The notes under the pieces were generated by a model, which was not told where the DNA came from, searched no databases, and saw only the letters and a program-made list of their open reading frames with translations. This document shows positions 23,972 to 34,200 of a stretch of 64,000 bases of DNA, piece by piece (position 1 is the first letter of the stretch; every line of letters begins with the position of its first letter). The DNA lies in the NCBI RefSeq assembly GCF_025766255.1, contig NW_026516675.1:310001-374000 (forward strand), in the 5' to 3' direction. A program made the translations under genes and the position numbers. The stretch is from Zychaea mexicana. Lineage: Eukaryota; Mucoromycota; Mucoromycetes; Mucorales; Lichtheimiaceae.

Positions 23972-24058
23972 TAAACTGGTCCCTGGAGGACAGATGCTGA
24001 CACGCAGCGAAGCGGAGGGGCTCACATCATCCGGAAGCGAAGCGGAGGGACCAGTTTA
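23972..24058. repeat. 87-bp segment bounded by 13-bp inverted repeats
   Basis: TAAACTGGTCCCT at 23972-23984 is the exact inverse of AGGGACCAGTTTA at 24046-24058. Inside, AGCGAAGCGGAGGG occurs twice (about 24006 and 24036). The segment sits exactly between the hairpins and the right Helitron junction. It may be a small MITE-like piece, an added Helitron end, or part of the terminal structure. Confidence 0.6.
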
Positions 24059-24059
24059 T

Positions 24060-24113
24060 TTGAGGAAAAATGGAGTGTCGAGTCATTTTTTTGGAGTGTC
24101 CCTAGTAATACCC
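24060..24113. repeat. Outer part of the right terminal repeat of MULE 2
   Basis: Inverse of 13813-13866 with a few mismatches. It ends at the right copy of the target duplication. Confidence 0.85.
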
Positions 24114-24122
24114 TTTTTTGGC
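24114..24122. repeat. Right copy of 9-bp target-site duplication of MULE 2
   Basis: TTTTTTGGC, identical to 13804-13812. On the minus strand it reads Ala-Lys-Lys, completing the interrupted KDZ reading frame. Confidence 0.85.
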
Positions 24123-24420
24123 ACGTTCAACTGTTCTCTTCCTTTTACGCATGACGAGAGGATCTTCACTAACATCGACCCAATCATTGTCTGTGGTGCG
24201 TGATGGTTCAATCTGAGCTTGCGAATCGGAAGCATTACGTCCAACTAAGGTGGTCGTGTGTGTAAGCTTTTTCGTCCCATACTTGTGGACTACTCCAAAG
24301 GTTCGTTTGCGTTTTTTCACATTTTTCGTTAAGCAGCAAAATGGAAAGGGCCAGCGGAATATCGTTTATCCTGCTACTACAGTCACCCTCCTTTCCCCAA
24401 TCAAAAAGGTATAAATTGAC
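24123..24420 (-). pseudogene. KDZ transposase, N-terminal part (split by MULE 2)
   Basis: On the minus strand an open stretch rich in Lys/Arg (KKRKRTFG, MRKRKRTVERAKK) runs straight into the target duplication. It is in the same frame as WADILPPLTEAYIQ at 13803 and below. This matches the usual KDZ layout, in which a basic N-terminus is followed by a W..L.P.L..Y segment and the CxC cluster. No convincing start codon is seen. Upstream stops suggest further decay or a missing exon. Confidence 0.65.
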
Positions 24421-24718
24421 CACAGTAAAGGCGGAAATTTGTGCTGTTTTCTTTGTCCTTATCAAGGGGGAATGCTTGTTCAAGTGAGGGACCTACCGAT
24501 GGACAACTGCCATACCCCAAATAACAAATATTATTCAGATCAGTGTTCTTTCATAGAATGCTGGTCAATTTTTTGGCAACCCCTTCATTGGGGTTCATTC
24601 AGAAATAATAAAATGATAAAAAAAAAACTGGATTCGTTTCACAACACCAAAAAAAAAAAAAAGAAACCTCTCCTTCCGGATCTCTCTCTCTCTCTTTTTT
24701 TTTTAATCTCATCCCCGA
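24421..24718. promoter_or_regulatory. Upstream region of the LRR-like gene
   Basis: No gene is seen. The last 60 bp before the ATG at 24719 contain A-tracts and a CT-repeat followed by a T-run (about 24681-24704), a common fungal core-promoter layout. Confidence 0.35.
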
Positions 24719-26032
24719 ATGCCAAAAGGGCGTGATTTAAAAAGCAAATTAAAACATTATTCTCATAACTCACCACAACAACAACACACCCATAACCGAC
24801 GAACAGGAGATTCTTCCTCAACAACGAGTACTGATACTTCTTTGGTGACCGAACGACTAGCTCAATTACGCATCGAACAATTACGAGCTGAAAAAAACAG
24901 ACAACAGCGACTACTACAGCAGCAGCAACAGCAAGGAATTCTAGGACAAGTATTATTAGGTCAGAATGATCAAGATGAAGCGATAACAAGTTGCATTCCA
25001 TCAAGTACAACAACACCGTCAAGGTCGACAAGTTCTTTGTCAGGATCCTCACACTATTATTCTCCACGGGTAGCAGGACCAGCGCCACCACCATCATGGA
25101 CAAGAAGAGCTGTCGTACGTCGCCCTCCCGCAGCCAATCGCCCTTTTTCCGAAACGACGACTACGTCCGCCGCTGCCGCTAGTAGTAGTAGTAGTAGTAG
25201 TTTACGTGAGCAATGTGCATACCTTGCCACAGATATTGTATTGCAACAACCAAGCGTTGTCTCTACATTATCGATGGCGACCAAACAGCTTGTTTTGAAC
25301 CGGCTTGGATTACGATTGACGGACGCGATCTTGCCGTATTTTCGAGACGAGCATTATAGTCAATTGTTTTTGCACAGTGCGCCCATTTCGTTTTCGGCCT
25401 TTGTGCGTTGTTTTTGGCGTATCGAGCCATTGTCTCCAGCAGAAGCTATCCAAGGTCATGACGACGACGCGATGGGAGAGGCCAAAGAAGATCTGGCCGA
25501 AGATTGGGAGGAGCAAGAAGAAAGACGGGACAATTTGGATGGCGATGTTGGGGATGTTGTACGCTACACATACGATCCGTCTTTGGACTGGGCCTTGGAA
25601 CCCATCATTCAATTACTCAAACAACCGGTGGACCAAGACCACATCCTCACGACGCCGCTCTCCATGAAACTGATCACCCTTGATGTGTCATTTATTCCAT
25701 TACCGGCCTGTGCTGCGCATTTGATTGCTGCGACATTGCCCCAGCTGACTAATTTATCCGTAGCCGGCTGTTTTGCCACGGATCCCGGGTTGGCCAACGT
25801 GTTGGCACGGCGTATGAAACAATTGCGACGATGGGATATCGGATACCATGGATGGCTTGATCTGACGTCGATCGGTACCATTGATTGGAAACGTGATTTG
25901 CTCCATTTGCAATGGTTGGGCGTGGCCATGTGTGGACGGGATTTCAATGGTGGACAAGAAATGGCTGAATCGATTCATCAACACCGACGTCAACAACAAC
26001 TGCGCATAACAACTACCAGTAGTAGTACATAG
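24719..26032 (+). CDS. Leucine-rich-repeat-like conserved protein, 437 aa
   Basis: A single uninterrupted frame. Residues 1-150 are low-complexity (His, Ser, Thr, a Gln-run near 65-72, a Ser-run near 150-158). Residues 165-437 look globular. An acidic stretch (about 245-275) precedes leucine-rich segments spaced like LRRs: LITLDVSFIPLPACA, LTNLSVAGCFATDPG, LRRWDIGYHGWLDL and LQWLGVAMCGRDF. These suggest three or four degenerate leucine-rich repeats at the C-terminus, usually a protein-binding surface. No catalytic motif is visible. I know of LRR-only fungal proteins of this build but cannot name an orthologue. The start is the first ATG after a CT/T-rich leader. Confidence 0.75.
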   Translation: MPKGRDLKSKLKHYSHNSPQQQHTHNRRTGDSSSTTSTDTSLVTERLAQLRIEQLRAEKNRQQRLLQQQQQQGILGQVLLGQNDQDEAITSCIPSSTTTPSRSTSSLSGSSHYYSPRVAGPAPPPSWTRRAVVRRPPAANRPFSETTTTSAAAASSSSSSSLREQCAYLATDIVLQQPSVVSTLSMATKQLVLNRLGLRLTDAILPYFRDEHYSQLFLHSAPISFSAFVRCFWRIEPLSPAEAIQGHDDDAMGEAKEDLAEDWEEQEERRDNLDGDVGDVVRYTYDPSLDWALEPIIQLLKQPVDQDHILTTPLSMKLITLDVSFIPLPACAAHLIAATLPQLTNLSVAGCFATDPGLANVLARRMKQLRRWDIGYHGWLDLTSIGTIDWKRDLLHLQWLGVAMCGRDFNGGQEMAESIHQHRRQQQLRITTTSSST

Positions 26033-26188
26033 CATGAATTTTGTTGTACACACACATTAATAATTATTTCCCCCCCCCTCTCTTTGCTACCATAGTTCTT
26101 TCGTTACCTTTCTCTCTTTTACTTTTACTTTTTTTTTTCCATCGCCTCCGAGCTTTTCAAAAAAGAAAAAGCCATATAAACAAAAGTA

Positions 26189-27161
26189 ATGTCCGGAACA
26201 CCACCTGGCAAACAAACTTCATCATCATCGTCCAATCAAATCAGTCGACCCGTTCAACGTCATCTCATCAATGTATACTTGGTACTTGCCGCCATGCTGG
26301 GCCTGGCAGCATTTGGCTCAACAACAGGACAGCCATTCGGTGGCAATGGTGTACTTGAAACAGGCGTGACCATTGGCAGTGCCATGGGCGTCATGACGCT
26401 TCGACGCGGCAATATGCTTCGTTGGGCATTACTGGCGGTAAAGTCCCTTTCGTTAAAACTTCGTGTGCTCGGGTTTACGCAAAAGAGAATTTTGAAGAAA
26501 ATAGTACTAATATCTATTATATATACATTACAGACGTATTCGTTGTTTAGTGGCATGTCATTATCAGCACTGGTGACACAGTTTCTATACTTGGACCCAT
26601 CAGGAACGCTACTGCTCGGCGTATTGTCAGCAGCCATGTTTATCTTTTTGGGACTATCCGCGTCGGCTACTCTGGCGAATCGACGTAGCATGCTCTATGT
26701 CGGTGGTATGGTTGGATCTTTGCTTGCCTTGTTGGCTTGGACAGGACTGGCGAATCTTTTCTTGTTACGTTCACCTGCATTGTTTTCTGCCGAGCTGTAT
26801 CTTGGTCTCATTGCATTCAGCGGTTATGGTAATACATACCACCTTTTTAAAAGAGATCATAAAATGCGGTTCATTCATTGAAGAAATCACACATTTATTT
26901 TATGCAGTGGTGTATGATACGCAAATGATTGTGGAACGAGCAAGTGCGGGTATCATGGATATTCCCGGCCACGCCATGGATTTATTCATGGATCTATTTG
27001 CCTTGTTTGTTCGGCTTGCCGTCATATTATTGGAACGCGAATCACAAAACCAAAGAGGACGACGACGAGGACGACGACGGGATGATGATGATGATGATGA
27101 TGACAGTAGGAATTACAGCCGACGGTGGCGACCCTCGTCAAGTAGACGTAGTCGATTTTAA
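26189..27161 (+). CDS. Bax inhibitor 1 family protein (TMBIM6-like)
   Basis: Three exons (26189-26437, 26534-26828, 26908-27161) give 265 residues. The start matches the family pattern (PVQRHLINVYLVLAAMLGLAAFG). Several hydrophobic segments follow, then the diagnostic tail VYDTQMIVERA with HAMDLFMDLFALFVRL. The C-terminus is charged (RRRGRRR followed by an Asp-run), as in BI-1 proteins, where the tail contributes to pH-sensing calcium leak. Known family role: multi-pass ER membrane protein restraining stress-induced cell death and shaping ER calcium. The stop lies only 46 bp from the convergent coiled-coil gene, so the 3' ends probably overlap as transcripts. The Asp-run in this copy is longer than in textbook members. 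Confidence 0.85.
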
Positions 27162-27207
27162 AATAAAAACAACTCAAAAAGAGATTGCAAACATTACAAA
27201 AGTTTAT

Positions 27208-27846
27208 TTATGGATGGTGTGGTGGTGAGTGGCGTCTGATTCGATGATTCTTAGAAGGCAAAGTAGATGACCATAGAAACATGTCGGCAAATTTTTTTTG
27301 ATTGGAAGAGCGTAGTTGGACAATGTGGTCGAGATAGTCTTGCCAACGCATCGATTGATTGCCCAAATATATAACAAAGGAAGGATATTGTACAGTAGCA
27401 GCTTCTTGTAGAGAGCTACTACCAGTACTGGTGCTGCTATTTCTGTTGCTATTGTTTGTCATCGTTTTAGGGGGAAATGTCACGGTCGTGTTTTTCTTTT
27501 CATCGATGGCTTTCTTGTTGGACGACGACGCATGCAATAACCAAAGATGGCACTTGTGTCTAATACTCGTAGCTTCCTGCGTGATTTTATCCTGGAGCTG
27601 TTGCACCTGGCATCGTTTCCGGTAGAACTGGTTAGAAATCAGCTGACGATAATGTGTAATGGTATGATGTTCGTCTGCAGACACCCAGATATCTTGTGTC
27701 TGGATCAGTCGTAATTGCCGCTCCGTTTCTCGGTGCTCGTACTCCACCGCGTAAAGTTCATATTGGGAATACTGTAGCTGTTGTTCTAGTTTTCGCACAC
27801 GCGCCTGACGGCATGTAATTTCTTGTTGTTGTTGCAATAAAAGCAT
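27208..27846 (-). CDS. Coiled-coil protein of unknown function, 212 aa
   Basis: The first 110 residues are rich in Gln, Glu, Arg and Leu with heptad character (VRKLEQQLQYSQYELYAVE, QLRLIQTQD, QVQQLQDKITQEA), predicting a coiled coil. A Ser/Thr/Asn-rich linker follows (about 125-150), then a compact tail (VIYLGNQSMRWQDYLDHIVQL). The start ATG at 27846 is followed by a Leu/Gln-rich stretch. An upstream exon in 27850-28070 cannot be excluded. No enzyme motif is seen and I do not recognise the family. It faces the Bax-inhibitor gene tail to tail. Confidence 0.55.
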   Translation of the reverse strand: MLLLQQQQEITCRQARVRKLEQQLQYSQYELYAVEYEHRETERQLRLIQTQDIWVSADEHHTITHYRQLISNQFYRKRCQVQQLQDKITQEATSIRHKCHLWLLHASSSNKKAIDEKKNTTVTFPPKTMTNNSNRNSSTSTGSSSLQEAATVQYPSFVIYLGNQSMRWQDYLDHIVQLRSSNQKKFADMFLWSSTLPSKNHRIRRHSPPHHP

Positions 27847-28219
27847 GGTTATTATTATTGTTGTTGTTGTTGTTCTGCACGGGGATAATCAGATAGAAGA
27901 AAGAAAATAGTGTGTGGGGTATAATGTGTGTGTGTGTGTGTATGTGTAAATTATTATAAAAAGCACCAACAACCGGTTCTTTTTCTTGTTGTTTCTTGTG
28001 TTGACTATGATGATGACAAGCAAAAGAAGAAGAAGGGGATATAGGAGAAGGAAAGAGAGGGGTGTTCACTTATGATACAAATGCTATTTAATGATGAGAC
28101 TATTTACAAGACCTTCAACCATGGCCAGCCATTGACCCGGTTATAGTCACTAGAAAAAACATACACCTTTTGGTTAGCTAATCTTGAATCGAAACACACA
28201 TGTAAGATAAGATGTAATT
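27847..28219. other. Intergenic, low-complexity
   Basis: Contains TTG/TGT trinucleotide runs (27858-27875) and a GT-repeat (about 27925-27942). No convincing gene. It probably holds the promoter of the coiled-coil gene and the 3' end of the kinase gene. Confidence 0.35.
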
Positions 28220-29642
28220 TTACCTTTCGTCTGTGGATGAAGAGGAGGATGGGCATTCTGCCAGCGCGTGGGCTGGTGTAATAGCAGTGGTGGTGGTTGT
28301 GACCGTAGGATAAGGGGATGAAATAGTATACAAGGTATCCGATGCATGTTTGTTGTTGTTGCTGCTGCTGCTAGTAGCACCATTCGTATACGACGCGAGT
28401 TTGTGTTGCTGCCACGTCGTCAGTTGCTTACCGTAATGTGCAACAGTGTCCAAATAATGATGATGATGCTGGATAGGAACCATGGCAGCAGTTGTTGCTA
28501 CTGGCGCTACAGCGGTGGTTGGATGAGGAGGATGGTAATAATTGCTATTGTTGTGGTTGTGATTGTTGTGGTGATACATATCCCAGTCTGGACACACTTG
28601 AAGAGGTACAGAAGGTACTGTCAGCAGATCCACTGCCTCAATCTCATCCATTCTCGGTCGTTTTGTGATTTTTTTGTTGGGTCGTCGTAATAACGCGTCG
28701 TTGTCGTCTTCTTCTTCTTCTTCGACAATAACACGCGGTCGTTTATCTTCGTGAAAGAAAGAATGTTCAAGTGCCTCGGAGGCGGCAATACGTCGTTGAG
28801 GATCGTAATATAAGAGTTTGCGTAGTAAATCAATCATGGATGGAGATGCTGTTGGAAATATGCTTTGTAATGGCGTGCCGGTCGTCTGAAGAAAAAAAAA
28901 GAAGATTTATATGAGTAAACTCTCCGTAAAGGGAGAAAAGCTTATTACTTTTATACCTGAGGAAACGCAAAGCCCATGCGATTGGCTAGTTTGGCGCCCT
29001 CACGCCACTCGTTATCGTTATTGTAGTCTGCTACTACTTGAGGAGCTGATACGTGTCCATTCAGAGTGGATGGCATGGATGACGAAAGAAGTGACGATGC
29101 ATTGTTCGCTGGTGGAGATGCAGCAAGGGGAGACGACGCGTGATTGATAGTGATAGAAGAAGAACGTCGACGCTGGCGAGCAAAGCCAGGGCTAAGTTTT
29201 TCTTGCGGTCGTTTGGTATTGTTAGTCCGCCGAGTGAGGATGGCGTTGGATTTTCCGGGACTTCCCAGAACGGCACAAATGCGGTATAATTGGTCAATCT
29301 CGGTATTGCCGGGAAAGAGCGGGTTTAATGTGATGAGTTCAGCAAACAAGGTGCCGGCTGCCCACAGGTCGACTGGATACGAGTACGTGCGTGCGCGCAA
29401 GAGGATCTCTGGTGCTCGATACCAACGTGTGCAAATATAGTCCGTGTACGGCCCTTGACTGCCGATCGGTCGTGCGAGTCCAAAGTCGGCCAGTTTGATG
29501 ACGCTTTCGCCGGACGGTAGGTTGGAAACGAGAATGTTTTCTGGCTTAAGGTCGCGATGAAAGAGACCCTGTCCGTGGATGTGTTCAAGTGCCTGTAATA
29601 TTTGGCGGCTGTTCACCCAATGGTCTTTAGTAACAATGAAAA

Positions 29643-29683
<41 letters not shown>

Positions 29684-30186
29684 TGTTGTCAAGTTGTGCG
29701 TCAAGAAGAGAAAAGTCCTGTTGGGTAAAACTCACAATATACGTCGAATGTCGACATGCTCAAACGGTGTGGATCGTTTATGGATGAGTTGGTACAGGTT
29801 GCCACCGTTAATATACTCCATGACAAGATGGAGTTCGTCAGCGGTTGCTACAAATGTCTTGTAGAGTTGGACAATGTTGGGATGGCGATCGAGGCGAGAG
29901 AGTGATCTGTATTCACGAAGGCTGTAGTCGGATGTGTCTTGGACTTTAAGGGATTTGTGCCTGACTGTCTTTATAGCGACCTGTTGTTGTTGTTGTTGTT
30001 GTTGTTGGTGTTAATAAAAAAGTAGTCTATCAAAGTAGTGCAAATGTGCATGAAAAAAGAAACAACAACAAGACTTGCAATTTGTCGAGTGGCCTTGTCC
30101 CTGGCTCGGAAGACTTGACCGAACGCGCCATCACCTATTTTGTCCAGAAACACATATTGGGTCTTTGATGAACCTTCAATAGGCAT
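28220..30186 (-). CDS. Ime2/MAK-type (RCK family) protein kinase
   Basis: Four exons on the minus strand: 30186-30079, 29980-29736, 29608-28957, 28885-28220, giving 556 residues in frame. The first intron appears to be GC-AG (GCAAGT donor). The glycine loop is [10 protein letters not shown], followed by the lysine in VAIK (Lys40), catalytic HRDLKPEN (Asp137) and DFG (Asp159). The activation loop is [16 protein letters not shown] with a T-D-Y phospho-motif (173-175), the mark of the MAK/ICK/Ime2 branch. [17 protein letters not shown] also matches that branch. A Ser/Pro/Asn-rich insert of about 75 residues precedes it. The tail is acidic (EEEEEDD), basic ([12 protein letters not shown]), then His/Asn-rich. 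Known family roles: control of entry into and progress through meiosis, and of growth. The last exon may be extended by a splice at GAAAG|GTAAAA. Confidence 0.85.
29647..29682. repeat. (GT)n microsatellite in kinase intron
   Basis: Eighteen GT units within the second intron of the Ime2/MAK-type kinase gene. Confidence 0.9.
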
Positions 30187-30883
30187 GCTTTGATGTGTGG
30201 AGTGGGTTAAGAAGAGAGAAGAAAAAGTGAAGGGAAGAAAAGAAAAGAAAAGAAAGGGAAACGGATCTTTTTTTTTTCACAGAGAGACAGGGAGCAAAAG
30301 AGCCAACGACAATGGTGTTTTTTTTTCATACTCCCCCCCCCTCTTCTTCTTCTTCCACCCCTCATGCCCAAATAAAGAAAGGGAGGGCACATCATCATCA
30401 TCATCATCATCTTTCTTTGCTCTGAATGGGGAAAACCTTGTACGCGGCACACCGTGGCATGGCACAACTTGGAAGCTCTAAATGCGGGGGGTTTCCCTTA
30501 TTCAGAACACACATGTGCCAAAAGGAAATAGAAAAAAAGCACCCGATTTTCTGCTTTACTAATCATCATCCTCTTCTTTAACTTTGCCCATCGTTCCCTT
30601 TCATTGACTCATGCTCTCTCTCTCTCTCTCTCTCTTTTGTGACTTAAAAATGATGATCATTACAAGGTAGCTGGAGATGGAATGATCTTTATTACTTTTT
30701 GTTCAACAGGCAATGTTACAAAGAAAAGGTGTGGCTCCACCCCTTTAACTCCCCGCTCATTCTGCACCAATGACGTTTCAGGTAGACTTCTGCATGAGTC
30801 AAATGCTTAAAGTTTATTATGTTATGTACAAACGTTCACCTATATACAATTCATAAATCACATTAGGTACAGTAAATAGACTG
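30187..30883. promoter_or_regulatory. Upstream region of the kinase gene; no gene seen
   Basis: Low-complexity tracts (AAAGA, poly-C, CTT, ATC and CT repeats) dominate. The first 200 bp should hold the kinase promoter, and the segment just below 30884 the 3' end of the NDUFA4-like gene. No defined motif could be chosen. Confidence 0.35.
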
Positions 30884-31142
30884 CTATTTGGAAGGATGCC
30901 ATTGCTGGTGACCCTTTCTTCGGATGTCAGGATCGTGCGTAAGTTTTCTGAAGCCTGCAATCATGCCAACTATAAATGATGCGTACATTATTATTAGGTC
31001 TGACAGCTCTCTCTCTCTCTCTCTCTCTCTCTCCAAGATGAGAACAACACTTGCCTGAGACAGCAGTGCCCACAAAGGTCACCAGAGGTAACACCTCCTT
31101 TGGCAATGTTTTACGATTTAAAAGACGTCCGACGAGAACCAT
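30884..31142 (-). CDS. NDUFA4/MLRQ-like small mitochondrial membrane protein
   Basis: Two exons on the minus strand (31142-31055 and 30969-30884) give 57 residues. The core LPLVTFVGTAVSVGMIAGF followed by RKLTHDPDI aligns without gaps to the MLRQ pattern (PLxxFIGTGATGAxLYLLRLALFNPDV): a positively charged N-terminus, one membrane helix and an NPD-like turn. The family sits in the inner mitochondrial membrane, associated with complex IV (formerly assigned to complex I). The intron seems to use a GC donor (CAG|GCAAGT) and the acceptor TTTATAG. An alternative acceptor would add 14 residues and breaks the family spacing. The gene is tiny, so homology is the only support. Confidence 0.6.
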
Positions 31143-31275
31143 GATTTTTTTAGGTTGAGTAAGTAGTAAGGAAGAATAATTTTGACCGTGCTTTATTTAT
31201 ATACGAGTGTGTGTCTGTGAGTGAAGGCTGAAACCCTTGCTTTTGGCTCGCTCATCGTGACATCACTGCACTGTT

Positions 31276-34200
31276 TCATGCAACTCCTCCTGCTCTTGCT
31301 GCTCCTGTCAACTTGGCATAGGCTTGGGCCAACTATTTAAAAAGAAAAACCCATCTTTATCGTCAAGTACTACTACACTGATGACCCCCAAGTAATAGTG
31401 GAGGAACAAACCTTGCTTTTTAGCATATCCCTTTGACTTGCGCTGCTGAAAAAGGGCAGCAAATCAAATGCCAGCTTGCACCACGCGCGGCCGCGGTGAC
31501 TATCATTGGCGCTGGTCAAAAAAAAAAAAAAAAAGAAACATCATCATCAGACCCAACAAGCAGCAACACATAAAAAAAATGTGGTGTATATACTTGAACC
31601 ATGTGATGCCCTCGTTCCAGCACACGACCACCAAGTAGTACAGCTCACTTTCGGGATAGCTCTTCCGTTGTTGTAAAATAGCAACACACACAATTAATTC
31701 ACCTATTTGTTTTGGGGGGGAAAGCTGCTTAATTATTACCATGGAGTTCCCGCGCTGCTGTTGCTGCTGATGTTTCAGACGCCTGCACGTTTCTTCGAGG
31801 CATTGGAATCCCGTCTCTTTGCCTACCACCATGGCCGTCGATACCATCAGCCGTGTCCATTTGCTGAACCGTTCCACGAACGACCGTGACCATGTCCAAG
31901 CTGATGACGTGTTGTTGTTACTACCACCGCTATTTGATTCTTTCTCCAACAGTGTCTGATACAACAAAGTGATACTCTATACCATTTTATCATGGACACT
32001 CAAGCATATATCAGAATCATAGAACTGAGAAGAGCATGCTTTACTGCCTTGACTTGCCTGCAGCACCTGTAACGCGTCTAACAAACAATGATGAACAATT
32101 AGGTATTATCTACTTTACGCATCTATGGGAGAGAGAGAGAGAGAGAGAAAAAGACACCTTGACTACTTTACCTTGTTTCGAGCAGTGTGAGCTTTGAAGA
32201 ACAGACTCTAAATAAAAATAATGTCACCCACGCTGCAATCTATGTACAACTCCAAAGGCAAACCCGCTTACCGACCAGCCGTTCACAAAGACCAAGTTGC
32301 GATACGCTTGAGACTGTTTTGCAACAATTGTCAATAGCCTTGATCGCTTCTCCGAACCTACTCAGGGACACATAGGCTTCCACTTTGAAGATTTCAACCA
32401 ATGCTTGAAATGCTGTTTCTTCCTTTTGCTGCCGACGTTGCTGGCTTGATAGCAGTAGTGGTTGTTGTTGTTGTCTCTCACCGGTGGACGCCGTATCACT
32501 TCTGTCTGCGACCAACGTTTGTGCGATCGACAGTATTTCTTGGTGATCCGTGACCTATATATTAGATGCATATGTATCATATAATGTTATGCGCCAACCG
32601 TAGGAGGGTCCGTTCTTGTGATATCTTTTAGTTAAAACTCACTTGGCCATTGCCCGACAGTTGTCTTGCCACGATACACATGAACAAACTGACGCGTTGT
32701 CGCTCATCAAGGGTCGTCGAAGCACTTGCGGTAACTTGGATAAGCTTGAGAATCAATTGACAGTGTTAAGGGTAGTATTGCAACAAAAGCAAAGCAATCG
32801 TCGGTGGTTTTTTACCTTGCATGCTGTCAGTAAAAATTGACGACCACGATAATCCATTGCATGTTCACAACATTGTAGTCCCAAATTCCATGCTACACAT
32901 AATATATATATACTTGTTAGCTTTTTTTTCCCCACTCTTTTGATGTACAAGCCCTTTATATTCTTACCGGCACTAATGAACCATTCGGACAATGGTTGCA
33001 GCTCAGGCGAAAGACTATCTGCGGATGTCAACGTCTTGCAAATTAAATCGCATGCTATGATATTTATTAAAAAGCAATCAATGGCAGTCCAATTTGTTTC
33101 CCTCCCCCACCTTCCTTGCTGTACCCTGATGGATGGTCTCGCCAATCTCTTGAATGTTATCCGCCACCTCGTGTCTATAGACAGCATCAAATGTTAGGCC
33201 ACCCCTTGCTAATTCCAATATAACGGCATTACGTCAAGTTTGGAAATTCTTACCCTAAATTCCGATTCTGAAGCACGGCCAATTGTTCAAAGGAGTTACT
33301 GTTGCACACAATCCACCTAAAAGAAAAGGGGCACACACAATAAACATTATTTATTATCTAGTCAATGGATGCTTTGTTCATTTGCCCCACATTAGCTTTT
33401 TTACCGTAAAATCTGGAGCACCTGTGTCACAACTTGAGAACGGTTCTTTGTAGAAAAATCACTACGGGCTTCTTTCATCAATACCGTCGCCAACTCTTGA
33501 GCAATTTGCTGCAATATCAACTTGTTTCTTTTTGATGACTATTGGATATAAAAAAAAGAAACGTTTAAAATACAATTATCAGTGATTGGGGGAGAACAAG
33601 AACAAATGTCCAAGCTTTAAAACCTTGAAAGCCGTGGATGCTAGCGCCAAAAGCATATCCATCGTGAATCCATTCGATTTCTGTAACTTGTCCAAACACA
33701 ATTTCACTTTTTTTTTATAAATGGGGTCCCCCGCATTATTATTAGTATGTGACTAATAGATACTTTTTAACGCCCTTTGCACACACAAAAAAAAAACAAG
33801 AAGTCGCTATCAAAAATACCTTGTGTCAGAGCATGATCCTGCTGTTGTTTTTGCTGGTCGTCGTTTTGTGGTGGTGGTAGTAGTACTGTTCTAAGAAATA
33901 TATCAGCTTTGAGCAGGTAGTCAACAGCCGTGCAGTGCTCCGAACAATCTTCCATGGCTTCGGAGAGGCATTCAAGCGCATCTTGTAAGTGATTGTTTCC
34001 TGCTTTGTTGTCGTCCATCTTGAGATAGCACCGAGCCAGCTGCCTGTTGTTGTTGTTGTCATTGATGTAACGGTATATACAAACGTAGTGATCGTTAATT
34101 ATCCATGTCAAGTATGCCACTTTTCTTTTCTTTTTCACTGTGAGAAAGAGAGTAAAGACTTTCCTAGCAAGGATGAGACCATTCTTGCTTCCTTTAAATG

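Larger units (their letters stand above)
17837..24053 (+). mobile_element. Helitron inserted in the terminal repeat of MULE 2
   Basis: The element interrupts the right terminal repeat between 17836 and 24060. GTTTAT occurs at both junctions, so exact ends are ambiguous within six bases. With the left end read as TC after an A (17835|17836) it fits the classical Helitron rule (5' TC, insertion between A and T). The 3' side ends near CCAG rather than a textbook CTRR. It encodes a Rep-helicase (18474-23188 plus upstream exons) and a small zinc-knuckle frame. Two strong GC hairpins lie about 90-130 bp before the 3' junction, where Helitrons carry their terminator hairpin. Confidence 0.75.
13813..24113 (+). 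mobile_element. MULE-type transposon 2, 10.3 kb including a nested Helitron
   Basis: The ends GGGTATTAATAGGGACACTC and its near-perfect inverse at 24094-24113 form a terminal inverted repeat of about 100 bp, flanked by the 9-bp direct repeat TTTTTTGGC. Internal genes are a decayed MULE transposase with OTU protease (14282-17551) and, inside the right repeat, a Helitron (about 17837-24053). Without the Helitron the element would be about 4.1 kb. It interrupts a KDZ transposase gene. Confidence 0.88.

Noticed and set aside
17837..24053. Reading the nested element as a cut-and-paste transposon with a 6-bp GTTTAT duplication
   Set aside because: It encodes only a rolling-circle Rep-helicase and has no terminal inverted repeats. 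The six shared bases may be chance or microhomology, so Helitron is the better call, though the ends stay ambiguous.
24639..25103. 154-codon minus-strand frame across the start of the LRR-like gene
   Set aside because: It is antisense to Gln- and Ser-rich coding sequence and contains runs (FFFFF, VVVAVV) expected from such shadows.
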